NCBI GenBank assembly: GCA_039818285.1 | Contig: JBCBUE010000010.1 | Span: 14,554 to 78,553, forward strand | Source: JBCBUE01 sp039818285 | GTDB taxonomy: Bacteria > Planctomycetota > Phycisphaerae > Phycisphaerales > Phycisphaeraceae | Direction: 5' to 3' | DNA: 64,000 nt | Shown here: positions 35,412 to 44,139 of the stretch, piece after piece | How the letters are laid out: each line of letters opens with the position of its first letter | Numbering within the stretch: the stretch's first letter is position 1 | The notes under the pieces: generated by a model | Told to the model about the DNA's origin: nothing | Database searches by the model: none | The model's input: the letters and a program-made list of their open reading frames with translations, nothing else | Translations under genes and position numbers: made by a program

Positions 35412-36254
35412 TTATTTGACGGGGTTGGTAAAGGCGTTGTCGCGGCGGAGCGTCTCGCGGTACCGGCCGTGGATGCCCGCACGGGACCGCTTGATGGCGG
35501 CGACCAATTCCTGGATCGCCCAGTTGTCCGGGTACTCGGCGAGCAGTTCGCCCAAGACCTCACCACGCGCCATCACGCCGTGCTCCTCGCCGTTGCGCTT
35601 GTACAGACGCTTCCACGCGTCGCGGATCGACGCCGCCACGGCCGGATCGAACTTGTGACGCTTGAGCCCGACGTCGTTGAACAGCCGCACGGTCCCCGCC
35701 CCGTCGACCTTCATGAACGGCGGCACGTCGCGCGTGATCCGCGCCCCGCCGCCGACGTAGGCGTAGCGCCCCACCGTGACGAACTCGTGGAAGCCGGTCA
35801 TGCCCCCCACGACCGCGTGGTCGTCGAGCTTCATGTGCCCCGGGATGGCCACGGAGTTGGCGATGACGACGTGGTCGCCGATGAGCGAGTCGTGCCCGAC
35901 GTGGACGTAGGCCATGATCAGGTTGTTCGACCCCACACGCGTGAGGTTCTGGTCGTTGGCGGTCCCCTTGTGAATGCTGACCGACTCGCGGATCGAGTTG
36001 TGATCGCCGACGATGAGCTCGCTGTCCTCGCCCTTGTACTTGAGGTCCTGCGGGTCGCCGCCGAGCACCGAGAACGGCCAGACGTCGTTCCCCTCGCCCA
36101 GCGTCGTACGCCCGGTGACCACGACGTGGCTGCGCAACCGCGTGCCGGCGCCGATCGTCACGCTCGGGCCCACGTGACACAACGGCCCGATCACGGCCGA
36201 CTCGTGCAGCGCCGCGCCGTCCTCAACCACCGCCGTGGGGTGCACCTCAGCCAT
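35412..36254 (-). CDS. lpxA: UDP-N-acetylglucosamine acyltransferase
   Basis: A 280-residue left-handed beta-helix enzyme that performs the first step of lipid A synthesis. Hexapeptide repeats run from about 5 to 190. GDPQDLKYKGE is the diagnostic LpxA loop. The catalytic histidine lies in MAYVHVGHDSLIGD, and HMKLDDHAVVGGMTGFHEFV follows. The C-terminal helical part ends KNAFTNPVK-like. It follows the lpxC/fabZ fusion with a 32-base gap. With lpxD and lpxC it gives the first three dedicated steps of the pathway. Confidence 0.96.
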   Translation of the reverse strand: MAEVHPTAVVEDGAALHESAVIGPLCHVGPSVTIGAGTRLRSHVVVTGRTTLGEGNDVWPFSVLGGDPQDLKYKGEDSELIVGDHNSIRESVSIHKGTANDQNLTRVGSNNLIMAYVHVGHDSLIGDHVVIANSVAIPGHMKLDDHAVVGGMTGFHEFVTVGRYAYVGGGARITRDVPPFMKVDGAGTVRLFNDVGLKRHKFDPAVAASIRDAWKRLYKRNGEEHGVMARGEVLGELLAEYPDNWAIQELVAAIKRSRAGIHGRYRETLRRDNAFTNPVK

Positions 36255-36286
36255 TCGCTCGACTCCATCGACTCGGTCTCAACACG

Positions 36287-37597
36287 TCACTCCTCGGTCG
36301 CGTCCATCAGCATGAACTTCACCTCGGCCTCGGCCGCCATGTCCTCCCCCACGTACGCCCGGCAACGCATGTGCGCAATCCGGCTGCGCACCTTCACCGC
36401 CTCGGCCTCCATCACCAGTTGGTCGCCCGGCACCACCCGACGCCGCAGCTTCACCCGGTCCAGGCTCAGCAGCATCGCCAGCTTGCCGGTGTTCTCCAGC
36501 CGCTGACCGATCAGCACGCCCGACAGCTGGGCCATCGCCTCCACAATCAACACGCCCGGCATGATCGGCGTGCCGGGGTAGTGACCCTGGAAGAACGGCT
36601 CGTTGATCGTCACGTTCTTCACCCCGACCGCCCGCTGGTCGCCGTCGATCTCGACGACGCGGTCGACCAATTGCATCGGGTAACGGTGCGGGAGCATGCG
36701 CGCAATCGCGCGGACGTCGAACGCCGTGTCGCGGGCGATCGCCTTGCTGCGGCGGGTCGCCCGGTCCTGCTCGACCAGCCGGCGCACCAGCGCCTGATTG
36801 AGCGAGTGGCCCGACTTGTGACTGACGATCCGGCCCTGGATCGGCGCCCCGAGCAGGTACAGGTCGCCGAGCAGGTCGAGCAGCTTGTGCCGCACAGGCT
36901 CGTCGTCAAAACGCAGGCTGTTGGGCGCGAGCGGGCCCTGCGGGCCGATGACCAGCATGTCCGCGGCGCTGAGGTGCTTGCCGAAGCCGCGGGCCAGCAA
37001 CGCCTTGGCCTCGGACTCCAGGACGAACGTGCGCGACGGCGCGATCTCGTGGGCGTAGTCGCCGTTGGACGACTCGAACGTCTTGAGCTGGCGCCCGATC
37101 GCCGGGATGTCGGGGTAGTTCAACTCGTACAGCACCTCGAGCTGGTCGCCCTCGGCGGGCACGGCCGCGAGCATCGCGTCGCCCTGGCGGACCACGACGG
37201 GCTCGGTCACCTTCAGCACGAACCGCTCGGCGTCTTGCTCGGTCACGCCGGCCTCGCTGAGCGCTTCGAAGAACGGGTGGGCCGAGCCGTCCATCGCCGG
37301 CACCTCGGCCGCGTCGACGTCGATGATGAGGTTGTCGATCCGCAGCCCCGCCGCCGCCGACAGCACATGCTCGGTGACCTCCACCACCGCGTCGCCGGCC
37401 CGCAACGCCGTCCGCCTCGGCCGACGCACCACGTGATCGATCCGCGCCGGGATCTCCGCCCGGCTCAGGTCGCGACGCCGAAACACCACCCCGTGGTTCG
37501 GCGGGGCCGGCTCGAATACCACCGTCGATTCGACGCCCGAGAACAGGCCCCGACCCGACAGCGAGACCGGCTTCGTGATGGTCTGCTGGGCCGTCAT
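36287..37597 (-). CDS. LpxC-FabZ fusion: UDP-3-O-acyl-GlcNAc deacetylase / 3-hydroxyacyl-ACP dehydratase
   Basis: A 436-residue bifunctional protein. The LpxC half (1-275) has zinc ligands H77 (TEHVLSAAAG), H237 and D241 (RHKLLDLLGD), and the catalytic H264 in HKSGH. The FabZ half (about 290-436) has LPHRYPMQLVDRV and HYPGTPIMPGVLIVEAMAQ with active-site H339 and E353. LpxC commits UDP-acyl-GlcNAc to lipid A, and FabZ diverts the same hydroxyacyl-ACP into fatty acids, so the fusion links the two branches. Such fusions are known in Bacteroidetes and planctomycetes. The ATG at 37597 is used; the open frame upstream has no similarity. Confidence 0.95.
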   Translation of the reverse strand: MTAQQTITKPVSLSGRGLFSGVESTVVFEPAPPNHGVVFRRRDLSRAEIPARIDHVVRRPRRTALRAGDAVVEVTEHVLSAAAGLRIDNLIIDVDAAEVPAMDGSAHPFFEALSEAGVTEQDAERFVLKVTEPVVVRQGDAMLAAVPAEGDQLEVLYELNYPDIPAIGRQLKTFESSNGDYAHEIAPSRTFVLESEAKALLARGFGKHLSAADMLVIGPQGPLAPNSLRFDDEPVRHKLLDLLGDLYLLGAPIQGRIVSHKSGHSLNQALVRRLVEQDRATRRSKAIARDTAFDVRAIARMLPHRYPMQLVDRVVEIDGDQRAVGVKNVTINEPFFQGHYPGTPIMPGVLIVEAMAQLSGVLIGQRLENTGKLAMLLSLDRVKLRRRVVPGDQLVMEAEAVKVRSRIAHMRCRAYVGEDMAAEAEVKFMLMDATEE

Positions 37598-37653
37598 AGC
37601 GAGCCACGCATGATAAGCGCCCGCCCGCCGCCCTGCCCCGCCCGGTCGGCCGG

Positions 37654-38697
37654 CTATCGCATCGCCTTGACCCGCCGCCAGATCTCCGGCAGGTGCCGCC
37701 GAGCCGCGTACACCTTGGCCGAGTCCCGGAACTCCATCGCCGGGTACCCCGCCACGACCCGCCCGTCGGGGATGTCGTTCATCACGGCCGAACTGCCCGC
37801 GATCTGCACCCCCGCGCCGATCCTCACATGGTCCTTGATCGCCACCATCCCCCCGATCACCGTCCCGTCCCCCACCGTCACCGACCCCGCCAGCCCCGTG
37901 CACCCCGAGATGATCACGCTCCGCCCGAGCACGCAGTTGTGCCCGATCTGTACGAGGTTGTCCAGCTTGCAGCCGTCGCCCAGCACCGTCGCGCGGAACT
38001 TCGCCCGGTCGATTGTCGTCCCCGCGCCGATCTCGCAGCCATCGCCCAGTCGGACGATCCCGTTCTGCGGCACCTTCATGGGCGTCGTCTTCCCGTCCAC
38101 CGTCACCGGCCGATACCCAAACCCGTCCGCGCCGATCACGCACTGCGCGTGCAACACGCATCCCGCCCCGACCTCGCACCGCTCGCGCACCACCGCCCCC
38201 GGCCACAGCACCGTCCCGTCCCCGATCACCGCGTCGTCCATCACCACCGCCCCCGCGTGCAGCCGCACCCCGTCGCCCAGCCGCGCCCCACGATGCACCA
38301 CCGCCCCCGGGCCGATCTTGACGTCGCGACCCAGCGACGCCCCGCCGTCGACGCTCGCCAGCTCGTGCACCGCGTCGTGCCCCGGCACCCCGGGCACCGG
38401 CGTGGCGAACAGCTCCAACGCCATCGCCATCGCCACGTCCGCGCTCTCGACCCACACCAACGCCCGCCCCGGCCCAGGCTCGAGCCCGATGTCCGCCAGC
38501 GACTCGCTCACCAGCGCCGCCGAAGCCCCGCACCCGGCCCAGCGCTTGGCGTACTTGCCGTCGCCGATGAACGTCAGGTCGCCCGCCCCGGCCTCGCCCA
38601 GCTCGTCGAGCGCTTCGATCGCGATCGACCCGTCGCCCTCGATACGCCCGCCGACTCGCTCGGCGATCGCCGCGACCGTCCAGTCGCCGTCGCTCAA
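37654..38697 (-). CDS. lpxD: UDP-3-O-acylglucosamine N-acyltransferase
   Basis: A 347-residue enzyme of lipid A synthesis. The N-terminal uridine-binding domain (1-100) has DLTFIGDGKYAKRW. A left-handed beta-helix follows, with the key IGADGFGYRP segment and the catalytic histidine in LVQIGHNCVLG. A C-terminal helix ends RRVKAMR. It transfers the N-linked hydroxyacyl chain after LpxC. ATGA overlap with the preceding skp gene indicates translational coupling within the envelope operon. Confidence 0.96.
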   Translation of the reverse strand: MSDGDWTVAAIAERVGGRIEGDGSIAIEALDELGEAGAGDLTFIGDGKYAKRWAGCGASAALVSESLADIGLEPGPGRALVWVESADVAMAMALELFATPVPGVPGHDAVHELASVDGGASLGRDVKIGPGAVVHRGARLGDGVRLHAGAVVMDDAVIGDGTVLWPGAVVRERCEVGAGCVLHAQCVIGADGFGYRPVTVDGKTTPMKVPQNGIVRLGDGCEIGAGTTIDRAKFRATVLGDGCKLDNLVQIGHNCVLGRSVIISGCTGLAGSVTVGDGTVIGGMVAIKDHVRIGAGVQIAGSSAVMNDIPDGRVVAGYPAMEFRDSAKVYAARRHLPEIWRRVKAMR

Positions 38698-39332
38698 GGC
38701 GCCGATCCTTCCGCCGACGCCAGCTCAACCGCCGCCTCGCCTTCGACCGGCAACGCGCCCTGTCGCGCAAAGTCCGCGTTCATGCGATCGATCACCGCGT
38801 CGGTGATGTCCGCCTCGGGCGCCACCCAGATCACCTGCGGGGCCGGCACCTGCCGCGGCCGGCCATCCGGGCCCGGCAGCGTCACCTGAATCGCCCGGGT
38901 CATCACCAACTGGATGCCCTGCTCCTTGGCCACCGACTCCACGGCCTCCTCCATCTTCCGACGCATCGCCTCCATCGTCTGTACCGCGTCACGCTGGAAC
39001 GTGCTCTGCCGCACCTTAATGTAGGCCTCGAGGTCGGTCTCGAGCACGACGATCTCGTCCTGCTTGGCCCGCAACGCGTCACCGTCGAGCATCAACAGCT
39101 CGGCCTGCAGCGACTCGATCTCTCGGACGCGACGGTCCCGCTCGGCGGTCACCTCCTGCTGGGCCTTGAGCGCCCGGGCCTCCACCGCCCCCCGCTCGTC
39201 GAGACGCTCCAACACCTCGCGGATGTCGATCACCCCCACTCGGTCGGCCCCCTGGCCCCACGCCGGGCCCACCATCGCGAGCGACAGCACCATCGCCGTC
39301 GCCAAGCCGATCCATCCATGCCGTCCGTTCAT
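38694..39332 (-). CDS. OmpH/Skp-family periplasmic chaperone (second copy)
   Basis: A 212-residue Skp-like protein. The signal peptide (about 1-26) ends PAWGQG. VGVIDIREVLERL is the family's first strand. A long coiled coil (about 45-130) forms the tentacle, and the final strand and helix contain TDAVIDRMNADF. It holds unfolded outer-membrane proteins for BamA. The ATG at 39332 has GAGGAG 7 bases upstream and is preferred to one at 39353. It differs clearly from the first copy next to it, so the pair is an old duplication. Confidence 0.88.
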   Translation of the reverse strand: MNGRHGWIGLATAMVLSLAMVGPAWGQGADRVGVIDIREVLERLDERGAVEARALKAQQEVTAERDRRVREIESLQAELLMLDGDALRAKQDEIVVLETDLEAYIKVRQSTFQRDAVQTMEAMRRKMEEAVESVAKEQGIQLVMTRAIQVTLPGPDGRPRQVPAPQVIWVAPEADITDAVIDRMNADFARQGALPVEGEAAVELASAEGSAP

Positions 39333-39361
39333 GTCGCGTCTCCTCGATCTCATGCCGCCGA

Positions 39362-39961
39362 CTATCGCGCGGCGTCAAACTCATTGTTCATCCGACGGAT
39401 CACCGTGTCCGTCAGGTCGATCCGGTCGGCCGCGAACAGCACCTTGCGCGTGCCGATCTGGCCGAGCAGCTGTTGGATGTTCTCCGCGTCGATCGCGTCG
39501 CGATCCTGCTCGAGCAGCACCACGTCGTAGCCGGACTCGGTCGCGATGCGGTCGACCGCGTCGACCACATCGCGGTACAGCTTCTCGATCTGCGACTTGG
39601 CCTGTCGCGCGAGCTTGAGCTGCTCGTACCGCTGCCAGACGTCGAGGTCGATCGCCGCTCGCTCCAGCTCGGTCTGCTTGGCGTCGTACGCCGGCGTGCC
39701 GGCGGTCAGCATCTCCAGGTCGTCCTGCATTCCCTTGGCCGCCGCCTGACGCGACTGCGCCTCGGCGCCCAGCTCCTCACGCTTGCGCTGGATCTCCGCC
39801 TCGAACTCGGTCTGGGCCTTGAGGCCCTGAAAGACCTCCTCCACGTCCACCACGCCCACGGCCGTTGGCGCGGCCCGACCGGCCTGCCCACGCACCGCCG
39901 ACCAGCCCAGCCCCACGACGGCCACCGCCGCCAGCAACGTCAACACCTGTCCCATCTTCAT
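39362..39961 (-). CDS. OmpH/Skp-family periplasmic chaperone (first copy)
   Basis: A 199-residue Skp-like protein. The signal sequence or anchor (1-26) ends VRGQAG. VGVVDVEEVFQGL matches the start of the mature fold. The coiled coil (about 50-125) contains EAEIQRKREELGAEAQSRQA, and the core strand is TESGYDVVLLEQD. It ends TDTVIRRMNNEFDAAR, the same closing pattern as the neighbouring copy. It stands between bamA and the second skp, about 110 bases after bamA. Confidence 0.86.
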   Translation of the reverse strand: MKMGQVLTLLAAVAVVGLGWSAVRGQAGRAAPTAVGVVDVEEVFQGLKAQTEFEAEIQRKREELGAEAQSRQAAAKGMQDDLEMLTAGTPAYDAKQTELERAAIDLDVWQRYEQLKLARQAKSQIEKLYRDVVDAVDRIATESGYDVVLLEQDRDAIDAENIQQLLGQIGTRKVLFAADRIDLTDTVIRRMNNEFDAAR

Positions 39962-40072
39962 CGTCGATCACTCCGTCAGGCCTTCGGGGATCCGTCGCGT
40001 GACCCGCCGCCCGGCGGCACGCGTCCATTACGCATGGCGTTGTAGCAGCCCGTCCCGACCCCGGGCAAACGG

Positions 40073-42409
40073 TCACTGCAACGGCACCGCCAGGTCGAAG
40101 CTGAAGAACTGCTCCTCGTCACGGTCCTCGGACAGCAACGGCAGCGCCACATCCACCGCGAACGGGGCCTGACCCAGGAACGGGACCTTGATCCGCAGGC
40201 CCGTCCCGATGCTCACGCGCCAGTCCTCGAACCCCGCATCCTCCAACAGCGTGCCCTGATCGGTGAACACCACGCCGCGCAGGAAGTTCTCGAACAGCGG
40301 GAACTCGTACTGCAAGCCCGTCAGCAGCAGGAAGTTGCCGCCAACCGGATCGTTGCCGACGCGGCCGTTGTCGTTGCGGATCCCGCGCGGCCCAACGCCG
40401 CGGAACTCGAAGCCGCGGAACGTCCGCGAGCCGCCGGCGTAGAACCGCTCGAACAGCGGCGCGTCGTCCTGGTTGAAGATGTACCCCACCTCCAGCCGCC
40501 ACGACAGCACCGACTTACGATTAAGAAAGTCGCGGTCCACCGTGAAAAATGTCTGGAACTTGCCCTCCAGACGCTGGAACTCAAAGTCCCCGCCCATCAG
40601 CCCGAACGAGTCGAACGACACGCTCGCCACGCTGCCCTTGCCCGGCTCGACGGGGTTGTCCAGCGTGTTGCGGCTGATCGTAAACCCGACCGACTCCAGG
40701 AAGTTGTCGCCCTCGACCTCGAACACGTCCACGGGCGCGCCGCTGTCCACCGAATCGATCGTGACGTTCTCTGCCTCGAAACGCACCGAGGCGGTGTAGA
40801 TGTCGCCGAAACGCTGGCCGAACCCGAACGAACCGCCGTAGCGCGACTCGTCGAAGTCCTCGCGTTCCCGCTCCCAGAAAAACCCGGTCGTGCTGAAGAA
40901 GAAGTCGGACTCCAGGAACGCCGGCTCGGCGAAACTGATCGAGTACCGGCTGGTCTCCAGGCCCGGCTGCAGGTTGATCGAGAACGACTGACCCGCGCCG
41001 CGGAAGGCCTGGCCGGAGATGATCTCCCCGGCGCTCTCGGGAAAGTCGGCGATGTCGAAGTTACGCTGGCTGATGTCGATCGCGCCCACGAGGCCCGAGT
41101 CCGAGCTCACGCCGGCGCCGAAGGTGATCGAACCCGTCTGCGCCTCCTGCACCTCGATCAGCACGTCCCGCACCTCGTCGTCCGGCCCGCCGAGGATCGT
41201 GACCGTGCCGTCGCGGAACAGCGACGTGTTGCGCAGCCCCGCACGCGTCCGCTCCAGCCCCTCGCGGTCGAACGGCTGGCCGGGGTCGATCCCCCGCACG
41301 CGACGCAGGATCACCTTGCTCTTGCTGACGTCGTTGCCCCGAACCGAGACCTTGCCCACGATCGCCGGCGACCCCTCGTCGATCTGGATCAACAGGTCGA
41401 CCTCGGTCGTGCCCTCGATGAACAGTCGCTCGACGCCCACCCGCGTGTCGATGTAGCCCAGCTTGCCGTACAGGTTGCGGATCGTCTCGACCGACTCGTC
41501 GACCTTCGCCTGCGAGAAAATCGCCCGCCGCTTGAGCGCGATCGACTCGCGGACCTGATCCTCGGGGAACACCACCAGCCCCTCGAATCGCAGGTCACGG
41601 ACCGTGTAACGCTGCCCCTCGCTGATGACGAACGTCACGACGGCGTTCTTCTCGTTGGGCGAGATGTCGATCCGCCGACCGACCTGGGCGTCGAGATACC
41701 CCTCGTCGCGGTAGAAGTTGCGCAGCTCGCCCGCGTCGAGCTCGAGCCGCTGGCGGTTCAGCTCGCCGCCGCGGATCAGCGGGAACCAGGTCTGCGAGTC
41801 GATGTTCGGCCTCAGCTCCTTGGCCGGATAGTTGTCGTTGCCCTCGAACCGGAAGTCGCGGACGCGGACGCGCGGGCCCTCGCGGATGCGGTAGATGAGG
41901 ATGCCCTCCTCGAAGAGCAACTCGCGGTCGATCGTTACCTCGGCGACGAAGTAACCCTTGTCCTCGTAGGCGTCGACGATCTGCTGCTGGCCACGCTCGA
42001 TCAGGAACGGGTCGGCCGGGTCGCCCGAACGCAGCTGCACGGCGGCCAGCAGCTCCTGGTCGGTGATCGCCTTGTTGCCGACCGTCTGCACGTCGGCCAG
42101 CAGCGGCTGCTCGGCCAGGACATAGGTGAGCACGACCGAGCCGTCCGCCTCGTTGGCGGCGACCTCGGCGCGGACCTCGTTGAATCGACCCAGGTGCGTG
42201 AGGCGCACGATGTCGCGGGAGACGGTCTCGGGGTCGTAGGGGTCGCCGGCCTGCACACGCACGGCGTTGCGGGTCAATGCCTCGGGGACCAACACCAACC
42301 CCTCGAAGCGAACCTCCGCGATCGGCCGGCCGGCGAACTCGGCCGACTGGCCCCACGCGCCGCCCGTCAGCAGCACGCCGCACGCCAGAACCAGCCACAA
42401 CAGCCTCAA
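40073..42409 (-). CDS. bamA: Outer membrane protein assembly factor BamA
   Basis: A 778-residue outer-membrane insertase. The signal peptide (1-20) ends GGAWGQS. POTRA-type repeats occupy about 25-410, seen in recurring units such as IAEVRFEGLVLVPEALTRN and YTVRDLRFEGLVVFPEDQV. The C-terminal 16-strand barrel contains the conserved loop motif FRGFEFRGVGPRG (equivalent to VRGF) and ends FFSFDLAVPLQ. The usual final aromatic residue is Gln here. It folds other beta-barrel proteins into the outer membrane, with its chaperones and the lipid A genes just downstream. Confidence 0.95.
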   Translation of the reverse strand: MRLLWLVLACGVLLTGGAWGQSAEFAGRPIAEVRFEGLVLVPEALTRNAVRVQAGDPYDPETVSRDIVRLTHLGRFNEVRAEVAANEADGSVVLTYVLAEQPLLADVQTVGNKAITDQELLAAVQLRSGDPADPFLIERGQQQIVDAYEDKGYFVAEVTIDRELLFEEGILIYRIREGPRVRVRDFRFEGNDNYPAKELRPNIDSQTWFPLIRGGELNRQRLELDAGELRNFYRDEGYLDAQVGRRIDISPNEKNAVVTFVISEGQRYTVRDLRFEGLVVFPEDQVRESIALKRRAIFSQAKVDESVETIRNLYGKLGYIDTRVGVERLFIEGTTEVDLLIQIDEGSPAIVGKVSVRGNDVSKSKVILRRVRGIDPGQPFDREGLERTRAGLRNTSLFRDGTVTILGGPDDEVRDVLIEVQEAQTGSITFGAGVSSDSGLVGAIDISQRNFDIADFPESAGEIISGQAFRGAGQSFSINLQPGLETSRYSISFAEPAFLESDFFFSTTGFFWEREREDFDESRYGGSFGFGQRFGDIYTASVRFEAENVTIDSVDSGAPVDVFEVEGDNFLESVGFTISRNTLDNPVEPGKGSVASVSFDSFGLMGGDFEFQRLEGKFQTFFTVDRDFLNRKSVLSWRLEVGYIFNQDDAPLFERFYAGGSRTFRGFEFRGVGPRGIRNDNGRVGNDPVGGNFLLLTGLQYEFPLFENFLRGVVFTDQGTLLEDAGFEDWRVSIGTGLRIKVPFLGQAPFAVDVALPLLSEDRDEEQFFSFDLAVPLQ

Positions 42410-42450
42410 GCAAGCTTCTCCGATCGCGGCTACAACCCGCGCGATCCGGC

Positions 42451-42456
42451 AGTGTA
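42451..42456 (-). promoter_or_regulatory. Candidate -10 element of the bamA-lpx operon
   Basis: TACACT on the minus strand, 41 bases before the bamA ATG. The leader contains GGAG about 8 bases before the start codon, so this operon has a conventional ribosome site. No clear -35 box is seen. Confidence 0.4.
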
Positions 42457-42505
42457 AAGAATCGTCGCCCCCGCACCCGCCGGCCCTCAGCCCCGTTCGG
42501 ACCGC

Positions 42506-42534
42506 TTGCCGGGGTCGGGACCCACCCCTAAACT
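42506..42534 (+). promoter_or_regulatory. Predicted promoter of the pyruvate dehydrogenase E1 genes
   Basis: TTGCCG (42506-42511) and TAAACT (42529-42534) are 17 bases apart. The predicted leader of about 120 bases before the ATG at 42663 has no recognised riboswitch or attenuator. The -35 hexamer is the same as that before tRNA-Glu. Confidence 0.55.
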
Positions 42535-42662
42535 CGATGGGCTGGGGCGTCGATCCTCATCCACGCCAGGCGCCTGCCCGACGCCCCCCACACGCCGGAC
42601 CCGACGCTTCGGAGCGGCCAACGTCCCGCCGAAACCGTCCACACGCTCGTCGAAAGGCCGTT

Positions 42663-43784
42663 ATGACCACCGCGACCTCCGACTCTTCCGCCGTCGACTC
42701 CCCCGGCGTCGACCTCCCCGCCGACAAGCTGCTGACCATGCTCAGCGACATGATGCTCATCCGCCGCTTCGAGGAGCGGACGATGCAGTCCTATATGCAG
42801 CAGAAAATCGGCGGGTTCTGCCACATCTACATCGGCCAGGAGGCCGTCGCCGTCGGCTCCATCGCCGCCCTCAAGCACGAGGACCCCGTCGTCGGCGCCT
42901 ATCGCGACCACGGCCTGGCCCTCGCCAAGGGCATGCACCCCAACCCCGCCATGGCCGAGATGTTCGGCAAGGCGACCGGCTGCTCCAAGGGCAAGGGCGG
43001 CTCGATGCACCTCTTCGACAAGCCCAACCACATGTACGGCGGGCACGCCATCGTCGGCGGCCAGTGCCCCCTCGGGGCCGGCCTCGGCTTCGCCATCCAG
43101 TACGAACAGAAAGACAACGTCGCCCTTTGCTACCTCGGCGACGGCGCCCTCAACCAGGGCGCGTTCCACGAGTCGATGAACCTCGCGGCCATCTACAACC
43201 TGCCCGTGATCTTCGTCCTCGAGAACAACATGTACTCCATGGGCACCCACATCGCCCGCGGCACCGCCATGGCCGAGCAGCTCCACGAGAAGGCCGAGGC
43301 CTACGGCATGCGATACGCCGAGTGCGACGGCCAGGACGTACTGGAGGTCTACAAGACGTTCAGCGAGCAGGTCGCCATGACCCGCAACGCCAAGAACCCC
43401 CAGTGGGAACGCGGCCACATCCCCGAGTACCACAAGGACGGCAACAACCCGGGCCCGGCGTTCATCAACGTCGTCACCTACCGGTACCAAGGCCACTCGA
43501 TGTCCGACCCTCAGAAATACCGCAGCAAGGACGAGGTCGGCGAGTTCGAGGACAAGGACTGCATCAACCGCCTGGTCCGGTACCTGATCGACCACGACCT
43601 GACGACGCAGGACAAGATCACCGCACTCGACGACCAGGCCAAGGACGCCGCCAAGGAGGCGATCGCCTTTGCCGAGGAGTCGCCGGAGATGCCCGTCGAC
43701 GAGATGTTCACCGACATCTACCTCAACCACCCCGACAAGGACACCTTCCCCGTCGGCCAGCCGGCCGAGGGCTTCCGCGACTGA
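42663..43784 (+). CDS. pdhA: Pyruvate dehydrogenase E1 component, alpha subunit
   Basis: A 373-residue thiamine diphosphate enzyme subunit that decarboxylates pyruvate with the beta subunit. MMLIRRFEERTMQSYMQQK begins the fold. GFCHIYIGQEAVAVG, YRDHGLALAKG and GGSMHLFD are typical. The TPP motif GDGALNQGAFHESMNLAAIY and the phosphorylation-loop-like YRYQGHSMSDPQKYRSKDE follow. An insertion with KNPQWERGHIPEYHKDGNNP precedes that loop. The ATG at 42663 has GAAAGG just upstream; earlier in-frame codons are not conserved. Confidence 0.95.
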   Translation: MTTATSDSSAVDSPGVDLPADKLLTMLSDMMLIRRFEERTMQSYMQQKIGGFCHIYIGQEAVAVGSIAALKHEDPVVGAYRDHGLALAKGMHPNPAMAEMFGKATGCSKGKGGSMHLFDKPNHMYGGHAIVGGQCPLGAGLGFAIQYEQKDNVALCYLGDGALNQGAFHESMNLAAIYNLPVIFVLENNMYSMGTHIARGTAMAEQLHEKAEAYGMRYAECDGQDVLEVYKTFSEQVAMTRNAKNPQWERGHIPEYHKDGNNPGPAFINVVTYRYQGHSMSDPQKYRSKDEVGEFEDKDCINRLVRYLIDHDLTTQDKITALDDQAKDAAKEAIAFAEESPEMPVDEMFTDIYLNHPDKDTFPVGQPAEGFRD

Positions 43785-43811
43785 CCCGCCCGCCCCGCGA
43801 AGGAGACCGCC

Positions 43812-44129
43812 ATGGCCCGATCGCTGGGCGAATTGTTCCCCGTCATCGTCGCCGTACTGGGCGTGTACTTTCTGGTCTGCGCGATGGGCGCGAGCTCGGT
43901 GGTGACGACCACGACCAAGCTCCTGCCCGGGGAAGCCGAGAAGTTCGAGCTCAGCATCCTCAATCATCGATCCGTCAACGCCGAGACGCCGGTCGCAACA
44001 ACCGCCACCGTGCTGGTGGGCACGTCCAACGCCCCGGGCCTGTACGCCATCGCCTCGGCGGTCTGCTTCGGCTCCGTGCTGCTGTGGTCTCGCCTGAGCC
44101 CCCCGACCCCCGCCCCCAAACAAGACTGA
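43812..44129 (+). CDS. Small membrane protein between the E1 subunit genes
   Basis: A 105-residue protein with two membrane helices (about 8-27 and 77-95). The loop between them (about 50 residues) includes a KLLPGEAEKFEL segment and a Thr/Val-rich stretch; it probably faces the periplasm. It is not recognised. A good ribosome site, AAGGAG, lies 7 bases before the ATG. The gene is 27 bases after pdhA and 10 bases before pdhB, so it is almost certainly co-expressed with both. No such subunit belongs to the standard complex. Confidence 0.7.
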   Translation: MARSLGELFPVIVAVLGVYFLVCAMGASSVVTTTTKLLPGEAEKFELSILNHRSVNAETPVATTATVLVGTSNAPGLYAIASAVCFGSVLLWSRLSPPTPAPKQD

Positions 44130-44139
44130 GACCCGCCCC

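Noticed and set aside
36371..38806. An 811-codon plus-strand frame across lpxC/fabZ and lpxD
   Set aside because: It is the antisense shadow of two clear lipid A genes and reads as low-complexity Pro/Arg/His sequence.
38694..39961. Recent tandem duplication of skp
   Set aside because: The two proteins share fold and closing motif only; DNA identity is low, so this is an old duplication.
42535..42662. A riboswitch in the pdhA leader
   Set aside because: The leader is long enough, but I could match no conserved core or convincing alternative hairpins.
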